DNA of 64,000 nucleotides from Rubripirellula tenax (GTDB taxonomy: Bacteria > Planctomycetota > Planctomycetia > Pirellulales > Pirellulaceae). The notes beneath the pieces were generated by a model. That model saw only the letters and a program-made list of their open reading frames with translations, searched no databases and had not been told where the DNA came from. The stretch lies in contig NZ_SJPW01000004.1 in NCBI RefSeq assembly GCF_007860125.1, positions 218,372 to 282,371 on the forward strand, written 5' to 3'. Positions within the stretch are counted from its first letter, which is position 1. Each line of letters starts with the position of its first letter. Position numbers and translations under genes: made by a program. Below, piece by piece: positions 54,727 to 63,987 of the stretch.

Positions 54727-55644
54727 TTACAATTGCAGCGAAGCCGTTTCCGTTTCACCCAACTGCGTACGATCCTGCTCACGAGTTGACGATGAAAGAA
54801 TTTCGTGGTGCCGTTGTACTTCTGCACCAATTTGCCGGTTCAACATGCGTCCGTTGACGTGGCCCGCGATGACGGATCCGTAATAGATCGGCATTGAATA
54901 CGCGGGGGCGAAGTTGCCAAGTGCGCTGCCGACGTAAGTGCCGTAGGCCGGATATAGAATTCGGTTTGCTTCGGCGATCCCTTCGGCATCCGAACGATCG
55001 TACAAATATGACATTGCGTCGCGAGAAGCGATCGTTTCATGCCACATCGGAAAGAACGTGTAAGCGAGAGCGTAGGTTCCTTGGTACTCTCGCCGCGTAA
55101 AATCTTTTGCGTGGGCGAGTTCATGTAACGCAATCGCCGGCACGTCGCTGTAGATGTGAACGGTTTGCGTGAAGGGATTGAAGTGATCGCCACCGACAAC
55201 TCGTCCGGGAAGAATCGCTTCGCCACCGACCGCCAAAATCCCGAGCGTGTACCGATAGGGCCAAGCCACGGTCTTGTTTTTTCGCAAACGTCGAAAGTCC
55301 TCGAGGGGCGCGTACTGGTTGATTCGAACCTTCACGTGGGGCAGATTGCTTGCCGCCAAGTAGTCAATCGACGTCTCCATCGTGTCCGACGTGATGCGGT
55401 GATTGTCGATACGGCGGTCCCACAACATCACCTTGCCGGGAATGCCAACGACCCATCCAACGGTGTCGAGCCAGGGGATCGGACGACCGATTTCGATCTG
55501 GTCGTCGGTATCGCTGACCAATTCGGGAGGAACGTATTGGTGCTTAGCCGCAATCCGTTTCGGTGACAGCACATTGCAGCCTCCCGAAGCCAATGCAGAC
55601 AGCGAGAGTGCGACAACGAGTGAACGAAATGGGCGTGAACGCAT
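54727..55644 (-). CDS. Lipoprotein with HExxH metallopeptidase-like motif
   Basis: A 305-residue protein with a lipoprotein signal (SALASGGC, lipidated Cys23) and a zinc motif HELAH at 174-178, preceded by a YSDVPAIAL strand. It is probably an envelope-anchored metallopeptidase or peptidase-like protein. Its stop is 7 bases beyond the stop of the convergent exporter operon. The 216 bases upstream separate it from the next minus gene. Family not identified. Confidence 0.75.
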   Translation of the reverse strand: MRSRPFRSLVVALSLSALASGGCNVLSPKRIAAKHQYVPPELVSDTDDQIEIGRPIPWLDTVGWVVGIPGKVMLWDRRIDNHRITSDTMETSIDYLAASNLPHVKVRINQYAPLEDFRRLRKNKTVAWPYRYTLGILAVGGEAILPGRVVGGDHFNPFTQTVHIYSDVPAIALHELAHAKDFTRREYQGTYALAYTFFPMWHETIASRDAMSYLYDRSDAEGIAEANRILYPAYGTYVGSALGNFAPAYSMPIYYGSVIAGHVNGRMLNRQIGAEVQRHHEILSSSTREQDRTQLGETETASLQL

Positions 55645-55860
55645 GGAGGGATCCAGGACTTACAAGTGCAACTTCGCCGGGGCTCGTTTCGTCTGCACTC
55701 GTCCCTCAAGGCCGATGCGGATTGGATGGAGAGCTTGGCGTTGATCTTCGATCGTCATCCGTTGGCACCGGCGAATCCACTGGAACTTGCGCCGGGATTG
55801 AATGCGTTCGTGATAACGGTTCAAAAGATTTTTAAACAACGCCGTCCCGCCACGTCCATG

Positions 55861-56502
55861 TCAAAGCGATTTGACATCAAATCGCGTCACCTCCAAATCG
55901 CCGTGTTGGATGCTTAGCTTTGTGATTGCCTTTCTTCGTGCCAGCAGCGGATCGGATACCGAAAAGGACTCGCCATTGACGGTGAAGTCGGCTTGTTGTC
56001 CGACCAAGCTAACCGTCAACGTGTTGACCTCGCCCTGTTTCAGCTTGGGAAGCATCTTGTTGAGCACCATGGGCTTTGGTTTTTCGCCACCATCGTTGAC
56101 CGAGTAAGTCATCGCGTTGGAAGGGCGTTCGTCACCCATCAATCGAATTCGAAACGCATGTCCGCCACCCTCGGCATCGAATGTGAAGACCACCACGTCG
56201 GCATTTTTCGGTGTGAATTCGATCGTGACCTCGGCATCGTTCATCGGCGTCCGGTAAGAGACCATGGCGCCGTGGTCCTGGAACTTTTGGAACAGCGGGT
56301 CGCTGAAAACGACGCTGGCCTTGCCATCAGCGACGGTCCAGTTGCCGCGCGTCAACATTCGGCCGGGAAACTCGGCTCGCGAGAAGTCGTCGACGATTTG
56401 GACGGCCGAAGCCGAATGGGCCGCGGTCGACTGTTGGGCGAAACACGGGCTGGACAAACCGCAAATCAGGAACAACACGACCAGAGGAGATCGAAGCGGC
56501 AT
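55861..56502 (-). CDS. Secreted DUF1080/LamG-like protein
   Basis: A 213-residue protein with a signal peptide (MPLRSPLVVLFLICGLSSPCFA then QQ). The mature part is beta-rich with FSRAEFPGRMLTRGNWTVADG, AMVSYRTPMNDAEVTIEFTP and VSLVGQQADFTVNGESFSV, which fits a concanavalin-like jelly roll of the planctomycete DUF1080 type. It may bind sugars. Its start is divergent from the double-CxxCH protein at 56646. Confidence 0.65.
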   Translation of the reverse strand: MPLRSPLVVLFLICGLSSPCFAQQSTAAHSASAVQIVDDFSRAEFPGRMLTRGNWTVADGKASVVFSDPLFQKFQDHGAMVSYRTPMNDAEVTIEFTPKNADVVVFTFDAEGGGHAFRIRLMGDERPSNAMTYSVNDGGEKPKPMVLNKMLPKLKQGEVNTLTVSLVGQQADFTVNGESFSVSDPLLARRKAITKLSIQHGDLEVTRFDVKSL

Positions 56503-56645
56503 TGGAAGTCTCTTTAATTGGAACGGGAAATCAAGAATGGCGGTTTTGGTGACTGGGTAATCCAGGCGAGTACTTTATAGTGGGCGGAAACGTTCATTGT
56601 GTGCCATGGTGGCTATTTCGGTTCGAATCTGAGTGGTGTTTGTCG

Positions 56646-58643
56646 ATGCGTGGATTGATCTTGGTTGGCGTCAGCGTCGTCGTGGCTTTGGCGAGTGCCG
56701 GCATTGCGGTCGCCGCCGATGGCGTCGGTTTAGGACAACGCAAAGCGATCTTGTCCGCCAACGCAGCGGTTCAGAAGGCAGGGACACATTTTTCGGCGCG
56801 CGACTATGCGGCCGCGGGCGACGCCATCGGCGAAGCGATGCGTCAGATCGAAACAGCGGGGCCGGCATCATCGATCGAAGTTTACGACTTGCTGCTTCCG
56901 GCGATGAAGCGAGTTGGCAAGGCTCACGCGATGTTGCAGTTCGAGGGCATTTCGTTGCCTCCGTTTCGCATCCCCGCCCGCCCTGTAGCAGCGGCGGCGG
57001 AACCGGCAGTGGCCGAAACAGCAGTCGTCGAAACCGAGCCGATGATGCCCGTTGTACCAGCCGGCGAAAGCACGCGGCCAATGACTGCACCGGAGACCGC
57101 GTTTTCGCCAGCACCGAACTCAACGGAGATCAGCTTCACCAAGACGATCGCTCCCTTGCTGAGTAGTCGATGTGGCGGATGCCATATCAACGGCAGCAAG
57201 GGCGGGTTCAGCTTGGCAACATTCGCTGCGCTAATGAAAGGTCCGCCCGAGGGTGTCGTGATTTTTGCCGGTGACACCGTCGGTAGCCGATTGATCGAAA
57301 CGATCGAGACCGGCGACATGCCACGCGGCGGCGGAAAGGTCTTGCCGGCCGAACTGGCAACACTGAAACAGTGGATCATGACGGGCGCAAAGTTTGATGG
57401 CGCCGACCCGACGGCGCCGATTTCCGCTACGGGCGCAGGACCGACGCCAGCGATGAACGCGGACGCAGCTCGTCCGGAAGTGCGTCGATCAACGGGAAAG
57501 GAAACGGTCAGTTTCGCCAAAGACATCGCACCGATTTTGGTGGAAAATTGCAAAGGCTGTCACATCGACGCCATGCAGACTCGGGGCGGATTGAACATGG
57601 ACAACTTTGCAAGGTTGCTGCGTGGCGGCGACAGCGGCGCGGTCATTCAACCGGGCAAGGGAAGCGAAAGCCTGGTCGTTAAAAAACTTCGCGGCATGGA
57701 AGGCGATCGAATGCCAGCCGGTGGGCGCCCCGCGCTGCCGGAAGCCAGCATTCAATTGATTTCGACTTGGATCGACGAAGGCGCCACGCTGGACGGTGCA
57801 AGCGAGAATCAACCTCTCGGCGTGATGAGCCAGTTGGCTTGGGCGGCGTCAGCGACGGATTCCGAAATGAGCGACCGACGTGAAAAGTTGGCGGGCGATC
57901 ACCTGAAACTTGCCAACGCGTCGGGGGCGCCAGTTACCGAGAAGGTGACGGAGCACTTCAAAGTCATCGGAACCGCTTCGGAGCCGACGTTGGAATTGGT
58001 CGGCAAGTTGGCGGAAGCTCAAATGAAAACGGTGGGAACGGTCGTTTCCGGCAAACCGGGCGAAGGTTTCTATCACGGCCGAGCGACGATTTTTGTGATG
58101 CCTCGGCGATACGATTACAGTGAATTCGCCAAAATGGTCGAGGCTCGCGGTGTTCCCAGGGATTGGTCGAGCCATTGGCAATTCGACGGCATCGACGCCT
58201 ACGTCGCGATGGTGGCCACCGATCGTGACGAAGAAGAACAGATCGCCAGCCGGTTGCTATTGCCGCTGACCGGTTTGGCTGTTGCCACGCGAGGTGGTGA
58301 TGTGCCGCGATGGTTGGCCGAAGGGGTCGCGACCGCGACGGCGGCTCGCAAACGTGGTGCCGACCGTGAAGAGCGGATGAAAATGGATGCCGAAATCTCG
58401 CAAGCGATCGCAGCAATGGGCAATGCCAAGAAGTTTTTGGATGGCAAAATGACGCCCGAGCAGTCCGACCGCGTCGGCGCGGCAATTGCATCCAGCCTGC
58501 TGGATCGCACGCATCGCCGGAACTTTGACCGATGCATGCGGTTGCTTGACGAAGGCAAGTCGTTCGACCAAGCGTTTCAGCAATCGTTCGGCGTGACGAC
58601 AACCGCGTTTGTCGAAGCGTGGATCAAGTGGGTGCGAGGATAG
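56646..58643 (+). CDS. Secreted protein with two CxxCH heme motifs and a peptidase-like C-terminal domain
   Basis: About 665 residues. ATG at 56646 gives a signal peptide (MRGLILVGVSVVVALASAGIAVA). Two cytochrome c-like planctomycete domains follow with CGGCH (Cys176, Cys179, His180) and CKGCH (Cys302, Cys305, His306), each with a downstream Met as possible second ligand (GDMPRGG, GDRMPAGGR). The last third has a WLAEGVATATAA helix like gluzincin MA-type peptidases, but where HExxH should stand it reads LAVATRGG, so it is probably not catalytic. Such fusions are typical of Planctomycetes. Possible role in periplasmic electron transfer linked to polysaccharide. Confidence 0.8.
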   Translation: MRGLILVGVSVVVALASAGIAVAADGVGLGQRKAILSANAAVQKAGTHFSARDYAAAGDAIGEAMRQIETAGPASSIEVYDLLLPAMKRVGKAHAMLQFEGISLPPFRIPARPVAAAAEPAVAETAVVETEPMMPVVPAGESTRPMTAPETAFSPAPNSTEISFTKTIAPLLSSRCGGCHINGSKGGFSLATFAALMKGPPEGVVIFAGDTVGSRLIETIETGDMPRGGGKVLPAELATLKQWIMTGAKFDGADPTAPISATGAGPTPAMNADAARPEVRRSTGKETVSFAKDIAPILVENCKGCHIDAMQTRGGLNMDNFARLLRGGDSGAVIQPGKGSESLVVKKLRGMEGDRMPAGGRPALPEASIQLISTWIDEGATLDGASENQPLGVMSQLAWAASATDSEMSDRREKLAGDHLKLANASGAPVTEKVTEHFKVIGTASEPTLELVGKLAEAQMKTVGTVVSGKPGEGFYHGRATIFVMPRRYDYSEFAKMVEARGVPRDWSSHWQFDGIDAYVAMVATDRDEEEQIASRLLLPLTGLAVATRGGDVPRWLAEGVATATAARKRGADREERMKMDAEISQAIAAMGNAKKFLDGKMTPEQSDRVGAAIASSLLDRTHRRNFDRCMRLLDEGKSFDQAFQQSFGVTTTAFVEAWIKWVRG

Positions 58644-58766
58644 GGCGACGCGGTGTGAGACAAAGGCTCAGGCCAGCGGCTGGGTCTTGAGAGAAGTCGT
58701 CTTTTCGGCCACCATTCGAGGGCGATTTACCTCTTTCCCTAACGCCGCGAAATCGAAACCCGATCC

Positions 58767-59753
58767 ATGTCGACTGCTCAAGAACGCACGCTGGCTCAAT
58801 ATCACAGTCTGATGCAGGTCAACGCGTCGGCACATTTGCTTCGCACGGCTCGCGAGCTCGGTTTGATCGACGAGCTTCGCCATGGTCAGCGGACGGCCGA
58901 ACAGTTGACAGAGTCGCTGTCGTGGTCCCCTCATTCCGCTTCATTGCTTTTGGATGCCCTGTTGGCGATCGGCGTGGTCGAAAAGTACGACGACGACTTT
59001 GCTCTGTCGCGTGCCGGGCACCTGCTGTGCCAGTACGACGACGATTTGGGCGATGCGACGTGGGGCCGGTTGGTCGACGTGGTCCGCGGTAACGACCGAC
59101 GGGCGGATCACGACGACGGCAAACAATTCGATTACCTCGCCGCGACCCAGTGGGCACATACCGGCGCGGCGATGCAGGCGGCTGAGATCTTGGACATCGG
59201 CGAAGGTGGCGAATTCAATGCTTTGCAGATCCTTGATTTGGGATGTGGGTCGGGCGTGTGGAGTTGCGCCATGGCTCACCGCGATCCTACATCCACGGTG
59301 ACTGCGGTTGATAACCGAGCCGCGCTGGAGGCCGCTTCCGCGACCGCCGAGTCGATCGGGATCAGCGAGCGGTTTGAAACCATCGAAGGGAACCCGATCA
59401 ATGCCGAGGTCCCGACCGGGAAGTTTGACCTGGTTTTGGTGGCACAGCGGATTTCGTGCTTGGACGGAATTGCGGGCAAAAAATTGTTGGCCCATGCCGT
59501 GGAAGCGACTCGTCCGGGCGGTCGCGTGGTGGTGATTGACCTGTTTCGTGGACCGGCGAAGGCAAATCTGGCCGAATGCGTCGAAGCGTTACGGCTTGAC
59601 CTGGGGACGAAGGGCGGCCGGATGCGGTCGCTTCAAGAAGCCCAGATCGACATGCGCGAAGCCGGATTGGAGAGGATTCAGTTCACTTATCTTGCGGCCA
59701 GCCAAGTGAATCTTGGATTGGCAGTAGGTGCCAAGCCGACCGCTTCGACTTGA
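58767..59753 (+). CDS. O-methyltransferase-like SAM methyltransferase with winged-helix N-terminus
   Basis: A 328-residue protein with an N-terminal winged-helix/dimerisation domain (about 20-110) and a C-terminal class I fold with ILDLGCGSGVWSCAMA and TRPGGRVVVIDLFRG. This two-part plan is that of the plant-type O-methyltransferases and related small-molecule methyltransferases. No operon partner is obvious; the substrate is unknown. Confidence 0.82.
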   Translation: MSTAQERTLAQYHSLMQVNASAHLLRTARELGLIDELRHGQRTAEQLTESLSWSPHSASLLLDALLAIGVVEKYDDDFALSRAGHLLCQYDDDLGDATWGRLVDVVRGNDRRADHDDGKQFDYLAATQWAHTGAAMQAAEILDIGEGGEFNALQILDLGCGSGVWSCAMAHRDPTSTVTAVDNRAALEAASATAESIGISERFETIEGNPINAEVPTGKFDLVLVAQRISCLDGIAGKKLLAHAVEATRPGGRVVVIDLFRGPAKANLAECVEALRLDLGTKGGRMRSLQEAQIDMREAGLERIQFTYLAASQVNLGLAVGAKPTAST

Positions 59754-59903
59754 ATTTTGGAGCTGACGTGCCAATTTCTTCGGAAAAGCTCACTTTTGCT
59801 CGAAAAAGTTGGCTTGGCTACGTTGACGATTCGGGCTCTGACTTCCTAAGCTACGCGGCTCGACACGAACCCTTCCTGACCCTGGAAATCGGACTCTGCA
59901 GCC

Positions 59904-60086
59904 ATGGCTGTCCCAAAACGCAAACACTCCAACGCACGTACCGGCAGCCGCCGCGCCCACGACCACGTTAAGAAGCGTCAAATCGGCTACTGCCCCCAGT
60001 GCAGCAACGCCGTCCCGACTCACTCGATTTGCCCCAAATGTGGTTATTACCAAGGGCGAACCGTGATTGAGCACGAAGAAGCCTAG
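59904..60086 (+). CDS. rpmF: 50S ribosomal protein L32
   Basis: A 60-residue protein with MAVPKRKHSNARTGSRRAHD at the N-terminus and four zinc-ligand cysteines in two pairs (CPQC and CPKC), the zinc-binding form of L32. It lies ahead of fatty-acid synthesis genes, as in many bacteria, but the usual plsX and fabH are absent and fabD follows directly. A weak promoter may be TTGACG at 59823 with a poor -10. Confidence 0.97.
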   Translation: MAVPKRKHSNARTGSRRAHDHVKKRQIGYCPQCSNAVPTHSICPKCGYYQGRTVIEHEEA

Positions 60087-60089
60087 TCT

Positions 60090-60131
60090 AACGTTGCCTC
60101 TTCCCGTTTCCGGGCTGCGGACGTTGTTTTT
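60090..60131 (+). terminator. Possible terminator after rpmF
   Basis: An AACGT/ACGTT outer stem (60090-60094 and 60121-60125) encloses a CCCG/CGGG inner stem, and five T follow at 60127-60131. The internal loops make it imperfect. If active it would separate rpmF from the fab genes. Confidence 0.4.
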
Positions 60132-60234
60132 CGTGTTGAAATAAGCCGAAGGACGCCACGGTTGTCGCTAGGTCTTGGCCCGAAATTTCATTGCGGCTGG
60201 ACGCGAGCCCGCCGGTTTCCCCTTGGTTGGCAAC

Positions 60235-61149
60235 ATGAATTCAGTTGGCATTCTCTTCCCTGGCCAGGGTGCTCAAGCACCGGGCATGGGCGTTTGGCTT
60301 TGCAATACCCACCCGACAGCTCGTCGATTGTTTGACGAAGCTGCCGAAGTGCTCGGGTATGACCTGTTGGCACTCTGCACCGACGGTCCGCCTGAGAAAC
60401 TGAATGCGACCGAGTTCAGCCAGCCCGCGTTATTCACCGTCGGGATCGCGGCGGCAAACGTGCTTCGCGAGACTCAGCCCGATCGCATCGCTGCGGTCAA
60501 AGCAACGGCCGGATTGAGTCTGGGCGAATATACGGCTGTCTGCTTTGCGGGTGGCTTGTCCTTTGCGGATGCCTTGCGTCTTGTTCAACGACGTGGCGAA
60601 GCGATGCAGGCCGCCGCCGACGCGGTCCCCAGCGGGATGGCCAGCGTGATCGGCATGGAACTGGAGGCCCTCGAAACGGTCTGTGCCAGTTGCCGTACGG
60701 GTGACGAAGTGCTGCAGCCGGCCAATCTGTTGTGCCCCGGCAATATCGCGGTATCGGGCCATTTGACGGCGATCGAGCGGCTGATTCCTGCGGCGACCGA
60801 AGCCGGCGCCATGAAGGTGATTCCGCTTTCCGTGGCGGGTGCATTCCACACGTCGCTGATGGCCCCGGCGGTCGAGAAGTTGCGGGCGGCTCTCGATGAG
60901 ATGCCGATCACCGATACGACCATGCCCGTCTACAGCAACGTCGATGCCGCACCGCACACCAAAGCCGACGAGATCCGCGAGCTGCTCAGCCGCCAAGTCG
61001 TAAACCCCGTGATGTGGGAATCATCGATTCGGCGAATGCTTGACGATGGCATCGCAGGCTTTGAAGAAGTCGGCACCGGCCGGGTGCTCCGCGGGACCCT
61101 GAAGCGGATCAACCGCAAGATCGAAACTGACGGTTTCGGCGACGAGTGA
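60235..61149 (+). CDS. fabD: Malonyl-CoA:ACP transacylase
   Basis: Loads malonyl groups onto ACP. The 304-residue protein has ILFPGQGAQAPGMG at the N-terminus, the nucleophile in GLSLGEYTA and the catalytic His in GAFHTSLMAP. ATG at 60235 is the family start; an in-frame TTG lies 60 bases upstream and would add a non-homologous tail. Neighbours fabG, acpP and fabF complete a fatty-acid cluster. Confidence 0.96.
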   Translation: MNSVGILFPGQGAQAPGMGVWLCNTHPTARRLFDEAAEVLGYDLLALCTDGPPEKLNATEFSQPALFTVGIAAANVLRETQPDRIAAVKATAGLSLGEYTAVCFAGGLSFADALRLVQRRGEAMQAAADAVPSGMASVIGMELEALETVCASCRTGDEVLQPANLLCPGNIAVSGHLTAIERLIPAATEAGAMKVIPLSVAGAFHTSLMAPAVEKLRAALDEMPITDTTMPVYSNVDAAPHTKADEIRELLSRQVVNPVMWESSIRRMLDDGIAGFEEVGTGRVLRGTLKRINRKIETDGFGDE

Positions 61150-61251
61150 CCCGAGAAACAAAGTATCAATCGCCGGGCACCGTTCATGGTCCGGCCCAAT
61201 GAAGCAACTCACCCAAACAACTCAATCCAGCAACCCAGTACTGAAAGAATC

Positions 61252-62010
61252 ATGCAACTGTCACTCACCACCGACCTGAAGGGTCAAGTCGCCATCGTGA
61301 CCGGTGCCTCGCAGGGTCTCGGAAAAGCGGTCGCGATCGCACTGGGGATGAACGGTGCGACGGTCGTCTGTTTGGCCCGTAACGCCGAGAAATTATCAGG
61401 CACCGTCGCCGAAATCGAAGCGGCCGGCGGCAAGGCCGAAGCCGTTTCGTGCGACGTGACCGACCGCAAAGCGGCTGCGGCGGCGATCGAGGGGGCGAAC
61501 GAAAAGCATGGACGTTTGGACATTTTGGTCAATAACGCCGGAATCACCCGCGACAAATTGATGCGAGGCATGTCGGATGAAGAATGGGACGATGTGATTG
61601 CGACCAATCTGACCAGCTGTTTCGTGTGCTGCCGAACGGCGGCCGGAATCATGCGCCGCAAAAAATATGGCCGAATCATCAATATGGCCAGCATTTCGGG
61701 GCTGATCGGTAACCCCGGCCAAGCCAACTACTCGGCCAGCAAGGCGGGAATGATCGGGATGACGCGGACGATGAGCAAAGAATTGGTCAGCCGCGGCGTG
61801 ACCTGCAACGCCGTCGCACCCGGTTTTATCGCCAGCGAAATGACCCAAGAATTGGGCGACGTGGTGCTGGAAGAGGTGAAAAAGCGGATTCCGGCTAAGC
61901 GAGTCGGAACGCCCGAAGACGTCGCCGCAGCCGTACTTTTCCTGGCTTCCAAGGACGCTGGGTATATCTCTGGACAAACCCTAGTCGTCGACGGCGGCAT
62001 GATCGGCTAG
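61252..62010 (+). CDS. fabG: 3-oxoacyl-ACP reductase
   Basis: A 252-residue SDR enzyme with TGASQGLGKAVAIAL, NNAGITRDKL, catalytic NMASISG and YSASKAG, and GYISGQTLVVDGGM at the end. ATG at 61252 is chosen, since an earlier GTG start adds an unrelated 22-residue head. It reduces 3-oxoacyl-ACP in each elongation cycle. Confidence 0.96.
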   Translation: MQLSLTTDLKGQVAIVTGASQGLGKAVAIALGMNGATVVCLARNAEKLSGTVAEIEAAGGKAEAVSCDVTDRKAAAAAIEGANEKHGRLDILVNNAGITRDKLMRGMSDEEWDDVIATNLTSCFVCCRTAAGIMRRKKYGRIINMASISGLIGNPGQANYSASKAGMIGMTRTMSKELVSRGVTCNAVAPGFIASEMTQELGDVVLEEVKKRIPAKRVGTPEDVAAAVLFLASKDAGYISGQTLVVDGGMIG

Positions 62011-62044
62011 AAACTAGGCCATAGAAGTTCATTCGTGCTGCGTA

Positions 62045-62074
62045 TTGACGCGTTTTGCTTGTTTGACCTATCTT
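62045..62074 (+). promoter_or_regulatory. Candidate promoter upstream of acpP
   Basis: TTGACG (62045-62050) and TATCTT (62069-62074) are 18 bases apart. A small hairpin TGCCCG/CGGGCA (62090-62104) lies in the predicted leader. Acyl carrier protein is needed in large amounts, so a separate promoter is plausible. Matches to consensus are partial. Confidence 0.4.
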
Positions 62075-62173
62075 TTCGGCGAATGAGACTGCCCGCGACG
62101 GGCACTTAGATATTTGACGCTTCTCCCATTACCAAACCACCCTCAGCTTGCTGACCATTTTTAAAGATTGCTC

Positions 62174-62419
62174 ATGGCTACCATCGAAGAACGTGTGATC
62201 GACATCGTTTCCGAACAACTCGGCGTCGACAAAGACAAAATCACTCGCGAAACCTCGTTTGTGAATGACCTCGGTGCCGACTCGCTCGACACCGTCGAAC
62301 TGGTAATGGAACTCGAAGAAGAGTTCGATATCAGCATTCCTGACGAATCGGCAGAAAAGATTCAAAAGGTTGGCGAAGCCGTTGATTTCATCGAAGCCGC
62401 AAAAGGCGACGACGCCTAA
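62174..62419 (+). CDS. acpP: Acyl carrier protein
   Basis: An 81-residue acidic four-helix protein with the phosphopantetheine Ser in [10 protein letters not shown]. It begins [20 protein letters not shown]. The ATG at 62174 is preferred to a TTG two codons upstream. The acyl-ACP pool made with its neighbours is the likely donor for FeeM-like acyltransferases. Confidence 0.97.
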   Translation: MATIEERVIDIVSEQLGVDKDKITRETSFVNDLGADSLDTVELVMELEEEFDISIPDESAEKIQKVGEAVDFIEAAKGDDA

Positions 62420-62596
62420 ACGTTCGATGGGTGGCCCGCCTCGAACATCGACGGCGTGCCTCTAAAGACGATACCCTTTGCCGTCCCAGAATTTCGAACC
62501 AACGCTGATGGCGTTGGCTCGCGAGGATGAGGGCGGCATTTGTTTTTTGATTGGCAAGCTCTCTCGATCTCGAAAGTAATGGCAAAGGCATACTCG

Positions 62597-63847
62597 ATGC
62601 AAAACCAACCCCAGCGACGCATTGTGGTGACGGGTATCGGCGTCGTGACGCCACTTGGCAATGATGTCGACAATTTCTGGAGTCGATTGATTGCCGGTGA
62701 AAGTGGCGTTCATGAACTGAGTATCATGGACACCAGCCAATACAAGATCCACTTCGGTGGCGACATTCCCGACTTCAATGTCGAAGACGTCGTTGATCCG
62801 CGAGAAGCCAAACGACTCGATCGATTCACCCAGTTCGCCGTTTATGCGTCGACTCATGCGATCAAGGATTCCGGCGTCGATTTTTCGTCCATCGACTGCA
62901 CCAAGTGTGGCGTGATTCTTGGGTCCGGTATCGGCGGCCTTGGCGAGATAGAAATCCAGATTGAACGCATGCTGACGAAGGGTCCCGACCGTGTCAGCCC
63001 GTTCACGATCCCAAAGATGATGGTCAACGCGGCCGGCGGGAACATTTCGATCACACACGGATTGAAAGGCCCTAACTATGCCGTCGCGACCGCGTGTGCA
63101 AGCGCCACCAATGCGATGGGCGATGCGCTGCGAAGTATCCGGTTGGGCGAAACCGACTTGGTGATCACCGGCGGAACCGAAGCCGCCATCACACGGATGG
63201 GTCTTGCCGCGTTCCAAAACATGAAAGCGTTGTCGTCTCGAAACGAGGATCCGGCAACGGCAAGTCGCCCGTTCGACGCTGATCGCGACGGATTTGTGAT
63301 GGGTGAGGGCGCGGGCGTTTTGGTGTTTGAAGAACTGGAACATGCCAAGGCCCGCGGTGCAAAGATCTACGCGGAAGTTCTCGGCTATGGAACGACCAGC
63401 GACGCCGGTCACATCACGGCGCCCGATGCCGAAGGACGCGGCGCCGGTGCAGCAATGCAAGCAGCCATCGATGATGCGGGTGTTGCCTTGACGGACGTCG
63501 ATTACATCAACGCGCACGGCACCAGCACGCCGCTGGGCGATAAAGCTGAAACAGCAGCGATCAAGAGAGTCTTCGGCGACCACGCCTACAAGACTTCGAT
63601 CAGCAGCACGAAAAGCTCGCTCGGCCACTCGTTGGGCGCCAGCGGCGGCATCGAAGCGGTCGTCCTTTGCAAGACGATCGAGTCGTCAACGATTGCACCC
63701 ACCATCAATTTGCAAACGCCCGATCCGGCTTGCGATTTGGATTACACGCCCAACGTCGCGAAGCCGAAAGACGTCAACATTGCGATGAGCAATAGCTTCG
63801 GCTTCGGCGGCCACAACGCCTGCATCGTGTTCGGAAAATACAAGTAA
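62597..63847 (+). CDS. fabF: 3-oxoacyl-ACP synthase II
   Basis: Condenses malonyl-ACP with acyl-ACP. The protein (416 residues from 62597) has RIVVTGIGVVTPLGND, the catalytic Cys in ATACASATNA, His in NAHGTSTPLGD and SSLGHSLGASGG, and the ending NSFGFGGHNA. An ATG at 62579 is an alternative start. It ends the fatty-acid cluster and is followed by three hairpins. Confidence 0.97.
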   Translation: MQNQPQRRIVVTGIGVVTPLGNDVDNFWSRLIAGESGVHELSIMDTSQYKIHFGGDIPDFNVEDVVDPREAKRLDRFTQFAVYASTHAIKDSGVDFSSIDCTKCGVILGSGIGGLGEIEIQIERMLTKGPDRVSPFTIPKMMVNAAGGNISITHGLKGPNYAVATACASATNAMGDALRSIRLGETDLVITGGTEAAITRMGLAAFQNMKALSSRNEDPATASRPFDADRDGFVMGEGAGVLVFEELEHAKARGAKIYAEVLGYGTTSDAGHITAPDAEGRGAGAAMQAAIDDAGVALTDVDYINAHGTSTPLGDKAETAAIKRVFGDHAYKTSISSTKSSLGHSLGASGGIEAVVLCKTIESSTIAPTINLQTPDPACDLDYTPNVAKPKDVNIAMSNSFGFGGHNACIVFGKYK

Positions 63848-63948
63848 CGTCGAATAACCCGACGTGGCGCTGTGACTCCGCTCGCGGGTCGTGAACTGCA
63901 AAGCAGTTCACCAAACATGAAGCACACCCTGCGAGCAAAGTCGCAGGG
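63848..63948 (+). repeat. Three consecutive inverted repeats after fabF
   Basis: CGTCG-N7-CGACG (63848-63864), TGAACTGC-AAA-GCAGTTCA (63892-63910) and CCCTGCGA-N6-TCGCAGGG (63927-63948) follow each other within 100 bases. No T-tract follows any of them, so they may be 3'-end processing or stabilising structures or members of a dispersed palindromic family. The middle one shares its core with the element near 42655. Confidence 0.55.
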
Positions 63949-63981
63949 CCAAGAAGGGTCACCCGTTGGGCGCGTAGCGGC

Positions 63982-63987
63982 TACAAT
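63982..63987 (+). promoter_or_regulatory. TACAAT hexamer at the window edge
   Basis: A TACAAT -10-like element lies 5 bases before an ATG at 63993, much as at 41342, which may begin a gene cut by the window edge. No matching -35 stands 17 bases upstream, so support is weak. Confidence 0.25.

Noticed and set aside
55563-55917. Plus-strand frames between two minus-strand genes
   Set aside because: They overlap the start of the lipoprotein gene or the end of the DUF1080-like gene, and their peptides look random apart from one hydrophobic stretch.
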